Positions 5,522 through 9,858 of a stretch of 9,858 nt of DNA are shown piece after piece. The position numbers and the translations under genes are program-made. The notes beneath the pieces are model-generated. The model saw only the letters and a list, made by a program, of their open reading frames with translations, was not told the origin of the DNA and made no database searches. The stretch is from GCA-002694895 sp964436345 (lineage in GTDB: Bacteria > Chloroflexota > Dehalococcoidia > Lucifugimonadales > GCA-002694895): the NCBI GenBank assembly GCA_964436345.1, contig CAYTCC010000054.1:1-9858 (forward strand), in the 5' to 3' direction. Each line of letters begins with the position of its first letter. Within the stretch, counting starts at the first letter, position 1.

Positions 5522-7080
5522 TGAAAGTAATAAATGATACTCAAAAAACATATAATACAGTAATTATATTAGATTATGGTTCTCAATATTCAAAACTTAT
5601 TGCCAGAAGAGTTAGAGAATGTAATGTTTATTCTGAAATAATCAATCCACATGTAGAGAAATCTGAATTAGAACACTTAAATATTAAAGGAATTATATTA
5701 TCAGGTGGCCCTTCGGATATTAATAATTCTTCATCCCCAAAAATCCCTGAATGGTTGTATGATTTTGATGTACCTATTTTAGGTATATGTTATGGATTGC
5801 AGGCTATTATTTATAATGATGGTGGAGTAGTGTCTTCAGATTCAAATTCTGAATATGGAAATGCAGAAATAAATTTAATTTCTGATAGCGATCCATTATT
5901 TCAAAATTGTGATCAAAATTTCAATGTATGGATGAGCCATGGAGACTCTGTTAGTGAAATACCAAAATCTTATGAACTGTTAGCCTCTACCGATTCTTGT
6001 AAATATGCTGCTGTTAAATTTAATAATATATATGGAATTCAATTTCATCCTGAAGTTGTACATACTCAGAATGGTAAACAAATAATTTCTAATTTTGTAA
6101 ATGAGATTTGTAAAATCAAACCAGAGTGGACTCCATATAATTTTATTAATACAGTAATTGATCAAATTTCTAATCAAGTTGGTAATAATAAAGTTTTATG
6201 TGCTATTTCTGGCGGTGTTGATTCTTCCGTTACAGCAGCTTTAATTAATAAAGCAATAAATGAAAATTTAATTTGTTTATTTGTTAATAATGGCTTACTT
6301 CGAAAAAATGAAGCCAACGAAGTAGTTAATAAATTCAAAGATGCAAAGATAAAAGTGGAATACGTAGATGCAACAGAAATTTTTGTTTCGAATTTAAATA
6401 CAGTAATTGATCCTGAACAAAAAAGAAAAATCATAGGAAATACTTTCATATCTGTATTTGAAAGTTTTACAAAAACATATGATGATATAAAATTCTTAGC
6501 TCAAGGTACGCTTTATCCTGATGTGATTGAAAGCGCCACAGAAGATTCCCCAAACGCAGCAAAAATTAAAACTCACCATAATGTGGGTGGATTACCGAAA
6601 AATATGAATTTTGAATTAATTGAACCGTTAAGAAATCATTTTAAGGACGAAGTTAGGTTAATAGGAAAGGAATTAGGATTACCTGATTTTTTAATAAATA
6701 GGCAACCATTCCCTGGCCCTGGTTTAGCTATAAGGATAATAGGTGAAATTACTTCTGAAAAGCTTGAAATTTTAAGAAATGCTGACTGGGTTTTAATGGA
6801 TGAGATTAAAAATAACGATTTATATGATCAACTATGGCAAAGTTTTGCTGTTTTATTAGATGTTCATAGCGTGGGGGTAATGGGAGATCATAGAACATAT
6901 GAATATACGATAGCAATAAGGGCTGTTAAAAGTGAAGATGCTATGACTGCTGACTGGGCACGAATTCCTTATGAGGTATTAGATAAAATTTCCAGTAGAA
7001 TAACTAATGAAGTCCATGGTGTAAATAGAGTGGTTTATGATATTACAAGTAAACCCCCAAGCACAATTGAGTGGGAGTAA
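5521..7080 (+). CDS. guaA: GMP synthase (glutamine-hydrolysing)
   Basis: A complete two-domain amidotransferase of about 519 residues that makes GMP from XMP, ATP and glutamine in the cytoplasm. The N-terminal class I glutaminase domain shows DYGSQY, the GICYGLQ nucleophile (Cys90 counting from the ATG) and the GIQFHPE His/Glu pair. The ATP-pyrophosphatase domain has the P-loop ISGGVDSSV (about 229-237), followed by GTLYPDVIES and IKTHHNVGGLP. The C-terminal dimerisation domain holds RQPFPGPGLAIRIIGE, VGVMGDHRTYEY and the terminal SKPPSTIEWE. All expected catalytic residues are present. I chose the ATG at 5521. A TTG at 5515 would add two residues (Met-Leu) and is the only other in-frame start after the stop at 5509. 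No Shine-Dalgarno sequence precedes either. The gene is divergent from tsaC and is followed after 12 nt by the DUF255 gene. Confidence 0.98.
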   Translation: MKVINDTQKTYNTVIILDYGSQYSKLIARRVRECNVYSEIINPHVEKSELEHLNIKGIILSGGPSDINNSSSPKIPEWLYDFDVPILGICYGLQAIIYNDGGVVSSDSNSEYGNAEINLISDSDPLFQNCDQNFNVWMSHGDSVSEIPKSYELLASTDSCKYAAVKFNNIYGIQFHPEVVHTQNGKQIISNFVNEICKIKPEWTPYNFINTVIDQISNQVGNNKVLCAISGGVDSSVTAALINKAINENLICLFVNNGLLRKNEANEVVNKFKDAKIKVEYVDATEIFVSNLNTVIDPEQKRKIIGNTFISVFESFTKTYDDIKFLAQGTLYPDVIESATEDSPNAAKIKTHHNVGGLPKNMNFELIEPLRNHFKDEVRLIGKELGLPDFLINRQPFPGPGLAIRIIGEITSEKLEILRNADWVLMDEIKNNDLYDQLWQSFAVLLDVHSVGVMGDHRTYEYTIAIRAVKSEDAMTADWARIPYEVLDKISSRITNEVHGVNRVVYDITSKPPSTIEWE

Positions 7081-7092
7081 TTATTTATCTAA

Positions 7093-9144
7093 ATGCCAAA
7101 CAATCTTAAAAATGAAAATAGTCCATATCTGTTGCAACATGCTGATAATCCAGTTAATTGGTATCCTTGGTCTGAGAAACCTTTTGAACTAGCAAAAAAA
7201 TATGATAAACCTGTTTTTTTAAGTATTGGGTACTCTTCATGTCATTGGTGTCATGTAATGGAAAAAGAAAGTTTTTCTGATCATACAATTGCTGATTATA
7301 TGAATGAACATTTTATATCAATAAAAGTTGACAGAGAAGAAAGACCTGATATTGACAGTATATATATGGAATCATTACAAGCATTATCTGGATCAGGAGG
7401 TTGGCCAGCTAGTTTGTTTTTAACTCCTGAAAAAATCCCTTTTTTTGCAGGAACTTATTTTCCTTTAGAAGATCGTGGTAATTATCCTAGCTTCATGAGA
7501 GTTTTACAGTCAGTTATAGAATATTATTCCAATAAAAAACGTACAGTTATAGATATAGGCAATCAGTTAATAGGTTTGTTGCAAACTGAATTGAAAAATG
7601 AAGATATCCCTAATGTAGATTATATTAAAAATGCTTTAGATAATTTAGTTAAATCATTTGATAGAAATAATGGAGGATTTCATAATGCTCCAAAATTTCC
7701 ACAACCACATATTTTAGAATTTTTGATTTATTTAAAAGATAACTATCCTCGCTATTCTTCTCTTATCTCAAATGAAGATTTAAATGAAATGTTAAATATA
7801 TCATTATATAAAATGGCATCTGGCGGAATATATGATCAAATTGGGGGAGGTTTCCATAGATATTCAGTAGATGCTAAATGGTTAGTTCCGCATTTTGAAA
7901 AAATGTTATATGACAATGCATTTCTTGCCAAAATTTATTCAATGGCACATGGTGTTTATTCAGATGCTTGGATGAAATTTATATCCGATGATATTTTAGA
8001 CTATTTAATTATGCAAATGTCTGATAAATCTGAAGGTTTTTATTCTGCTGAGGATGCAGATTCTGAAGGAGAAGAAGGCAAATATTATGTTTGGGATTAT
8101 GATGAATTAAGAAAAACTTTTAATGATAAAGAATTTCAACTAGCAAAAGAATTGTTTGATTTTAATGACAAAGGAAATTTCGAAGGAAAAAATATTTTGA
8201 CCGGAGGGTTTGCAAAAGCAAATAAATCTAATAAATCTTATGAGATTGATGCATATAATAACATCAAATCATTATTGTTTAATATTAGAGAACAAAGAAT
8301 CCATCCATTTAAAGATAAGAAAATAATAACATCATGGAACGGAATGACTATTACAGCTTTAATGCAGAATTATCTCTTGTCTTTTGATGAAAAATATTTA
8401 AATAAATCAATTGATGTCGCAACATATATTAATTCTTTTATTACTGAAAATAATGAGTTACCGAGATATATTATTAATTCCAAGCCATTTTACTCCCCTA
8501 CTCTTGAAGATTATGCATATTTTATCGAAGCATTATTTAAACTACATCAGGGAACTTTGGATTTTAAATGGTTTGATATAGCTATGAACTTGACTGATAA
8601 AGTTATTGAATCTTATTGGGATTCTGATTCTTCATTTTTATATGATAGTAGCAACAATAAGAAAGATTTATTTATAAGGCCTAAGTCACTATATGATAAT
8701 CCATATACTAGCTCTGCGTCTAAAATGACAGAACTTTTATATATTTTAGGTTCTATTACAGGAAAAGTAGAATATTTAGATATTGTTGATAGATTGATTG
8801 ATAATATGATTCCATATATTAATAAAGTACCAATGCATACTTTATCTTGGGCAAAATTAACTGATTTGCGTAAACATGACAAATTAGATCATCTGATGAT
8901 AATTCATGATGAAAAGAATCTAAATGAGTTAGTTAATAAATTAAATTCAGAAGGGGCAACTGATTTAATTTATTTCGGCAAATCATATAAGGCAAAAACT
9001 AATTTAGATATTTTTGACAACAAGATATTAATAGATAGTAAAACAACATTTTATCTGTGTAGATCTTACACTTGTAAAATCCCAACAACTTCAATAAAAG
9101 ATATAAATAATCAAATCAAAGATTTAAGTTCTTTATCTTATTGA
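7093..9144 (+). CDS. DUF255 thioredoxin-domain protein (YyaL/SPATA20 family)
   Basis: A complete 683-residue member of the conserved family related to Bacillus YyaL and mammalian SPATA20; the molecular function is not established. The N-terminal thioredoxin-like domain has the family opening (NSPYLLQHADNPVNWYPW, 9-26) and a CHWC redox-type motif at 50-53, then VDREERPDID and GGWPASLFLTP. The remainder looks like the (alpha/alpha)6-barrel part seen in sugar epimerase-like proteins: GGFHNAPKFPQP (194-205), GGGFHRYSVDAKWLVPHFEKML (split at 251-272), YSAEDADSEGEEGKYYVW (317-334), ITSWNGMTITAL (412-423), LEDYAYFIEAL and the terminal CRSYTCKIPT. There is no signal peptide or membrane segment, so it is cytoplasmic. 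The ATG matches the family start; the only upstream GGGAG lies 15 nt away, within the end of guaA. Probably co-transcribed with guaA. Confidence 0.92.
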   Translation: MPNNLKNENSPYLLQHADNPVNWYPWSEKPFELAKKYDKPVFLSIGYSSCHWCHVMEKESFSDHTIADYMNEHFISIKVDREERPDIDSIYMESLQALSGSGGWPASLFLTPEKIPFFAGTYFPLEDRGNYPSFMRVLQSVIEYYSNKKRTVIDIGNQLIGLLQTELKNEDIPNVDYIKNALDNLVKSFDRNNGGFHNAPKFPQPHILEFLIYLKDNYPRYSSLISNEDLNEMLNISLYKMASGGIYDQIGGGFHRYSVDAKWLVPHFEKMLYDNAFLAKIYSMAHGVYSDAWMKFISDDILDYLIMQMSDKSEGFYSAEDADSEGEEGKYYVWDYDELRKTFNDKEFQLAKELFDFNDKGNFEGKNILTGGFAKANKSNKSYEIDAYNNIKSLLFNIREQRIHPFKDKKIITSWNGMTITALMQNYLLSFDEKYLNKSIDVATYINSFITENNELPRYIINSKPFYSPTLEDYAYFIEALFKLHQGTLDFKWFDIAMNLTDKVIESYWDSDSSFLYDSSNNKKDLFIRPKSLYDNPYTSSASKMTELLYILGSITGKVEYLDIVDRLIDNMIPYINKVPMHTLSWAKLTDLRKHDKLDHLMIIHDEKNLNELVNKLNSEGATDLIYFGKSYKAKTNLDIFDNKILIDSKTTFYLCRSYTCKIPTTSIKDINNQIKDLSSLSY

Positions 9145-9147
9145 ATT

Positions 9148-9858
9148 TTATTCCCAATTGAAGGCGTCACCAGGTTCTGAAGGTAACGCGTACCCTCCTG
9201 AGAGACCTGCGGGAGACCCGTCTGCTCTATGGCACGCTGCCCCTTCCATTGTGTTATTTTTAAACATAATAGCATTCATTCCGCCTGCAACTTTTTGAAT
9301 GCTAGCAGTTTTATGGCCAAGAGAATTCAATTTGTTTATTGATTGATTTGGAAATTCGTATTCTAATTCTAAGATATCGCCATCAGTCCATACTCTTGGA
9401 GATTCTACTGCAGACTGTAGACTGAATTTATTATCTATTATTGCAAGTATTGCTTGGCAAACAGATCCGAAGATTTTACGGCCACCTGGAGTTCCTAGTG
9501 CAAGAAACGGTTTGTTATCTTTAGATATTATTGTTGGAGTCATTGATGACAAACTTCGTTTGTATGGTTGAATTGAATTAGCATTTCCATGATGAGGATC
9601 AAATAGTAGCATACAATTATTTAACATCATTCCTGTCCCTTCGATTGCTACTTTACTTCCAAATGCATTATTTATTGTTTGTGTCATAGATACAATGTTG
9701 CCTTCATTGTCTGCAACATTGAAGTGAGTTGTATTATTACTATCATTATCCATGAAATTATTTGTGTATTTGTATGATTGAGCTTTATTTAGATTTATTT
9801 CACTAGCTCTTTCTAAAGCGTATTTTTTAGATATAAGTCCATTTGTAGGAATTTTTAC
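9148..9858 (-). CDS. Gamma-glutamyltransferase-family Ntn-hydrolase, C-terminal part (runs off right edge)
   Basis: The reading frame is open from the right edge to the TAA at 9148 and encodes the last 236 residues; the first Met in view (9751-9753) is internal. It contains the self-cleavage site: NNTTHF, where the first Thr (codon 9730-9732) is the predicted new N-terminus and nucleophile of the small subunit. Family residues kept include the Thr and Asn of TQTIN (E. coli Thr409/Asn411), LNN, SLSSMTPTI (the Ser462/Ser463 pair) and the GTPGG oxyanion loop. The substrate-binding Asp (E. coli Asp433) is replaced: the segment reads LNNCMLLFDP. It therefore belongs to the broad GGT-like group and may be an acylase or hydrolase with another substrate; calling it a true gamma-glutamyl transpeptidase would be unsafe. 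The large subunit and any signal peptide are off the window. It converges on the DUF255 gene with a 3-nt gap. Confidence 0.9.
   Translation of the reverse strand, partial: VKIPTNGLISKKYALERASEINLNKAQSYKYTNNFMDNDSNNTTHFNVADNEGNIVSMTQTINNAFGSKVAIEGTGMMLNNCMLLFDPHHGNANSIQPYKRSLSSMTPTIISKDNKPFLALGTPGGRKIFGSVCQAILAIIDNKFSLQSAVESPRVWTDGDILELEYEFPNQSINKLNSLGHKTASIQKVAGGMNAIMFKNNTMEGAACHRADGSPAGLSGGYALPSEPGDAFNWE
9151..9250. other. GC-rich patch at the 3' end of the GGT-family gene
   Basis: By direct count 53 of the 90 bases at 9151-9240 are G or C (about 59%), against roughly 30% in the surrounding DNA. The encoded tail is rich in Gly, Ala, Pro and Ser, which explains part of it. Third codon positions are also elevated (14 of 32 G/C, with GGG three times, GCG twice, CTC, CCC and GCC), unlike the neighbouring genes. 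The reading frame is uninterrupted. Confidence 0.5.

Noticed and set aside
6174..6449. A 91-codon open frame on the minus strand
   Set aside because: It is antisense to the ATP-pyrophosphatase domain of guaA; a shadow frame.
9148..9753. A complete 201-residue protein starting at the ATG at 9751-9753
   Set aside because: The frame stays open to the window edge, and this Met lies only seven residues before the autocleavage Thr of the GGT family, so it is internal to a longer precursor.
1..9858. CRISPR arrays, tRNA/rRNA genes, insertion sequences or phage remnants
   Set aside because: No spaced direct repeats, cloverleaf or rRNA-like segments, transposase or integrase motifs were seen; almost every base is assigned to recognised genes.

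Overview
The window is a compact, very AT-rich piece of bacterial chromosome (roughly 70% A+T by eye). It is coding almost throughout: no gap between genes exceeds about 45 bases, and I see no RNA gene, mobile element or CRISPR array. The genes are housekeeping or primary-metabolism genes. The tiny gaps, low GC, diaminopimelate aminotransferase route and Dehalococcoidia-like protein features suggest a streamlined genome, plausibly a marine Chloroflexota (Dehalococcoidia or SAR202-like). That placement is an inference from gene content and motif flavour, not a tested phylogeny.

Layout: positions 5477 down to 1 hold a tight leftward run of seven genes: tsaC, a degenerate polyprenyl-synthase-like gene, pgk, tpiA, miaA, dapF and the start of dapL. 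The junctions are 10 nt, a 4-nt ATGA overlap, 1 nt, 7 nt, a 14-nt overlap and 21 nt, so this is almost certainly one operon with translational coupling. A 43-bp divergent spacer (5478-5520) separates it from a rightward pair, guaA and a DUF255/YyaL-type thioredoxin-domain protein. A gamma-glutamyltransferase-family gene runs in from the right edge on the minus strand, converging on the DUF255 gene with only 3 nt between stop codons.

How the genes fit together: pgk and tpiA are adjacent steps of glycolysis/gluconeogenesis. dapL and dapF are the last two steps to meso-diaminopimelate by the aminotransferase shortcut. tsaC and miaA both make modifications of tRNA position A37 (t6A and i6A). guaA makes GMP. 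The least ordinary items are the intact prenyl-synthase-fold protein that has lost both aspartate-rich catalytic motifs, the gamma-glutamyltransferase relative that lacks the aspartate holding the gamma-glutamyl amino group, and a GC-rich patch at the 3' end of that same gene. I did not find a clearly new multi-gene system; the prenyl-synthase-like pseudoenzyme is the best candidate for undescribed biology.
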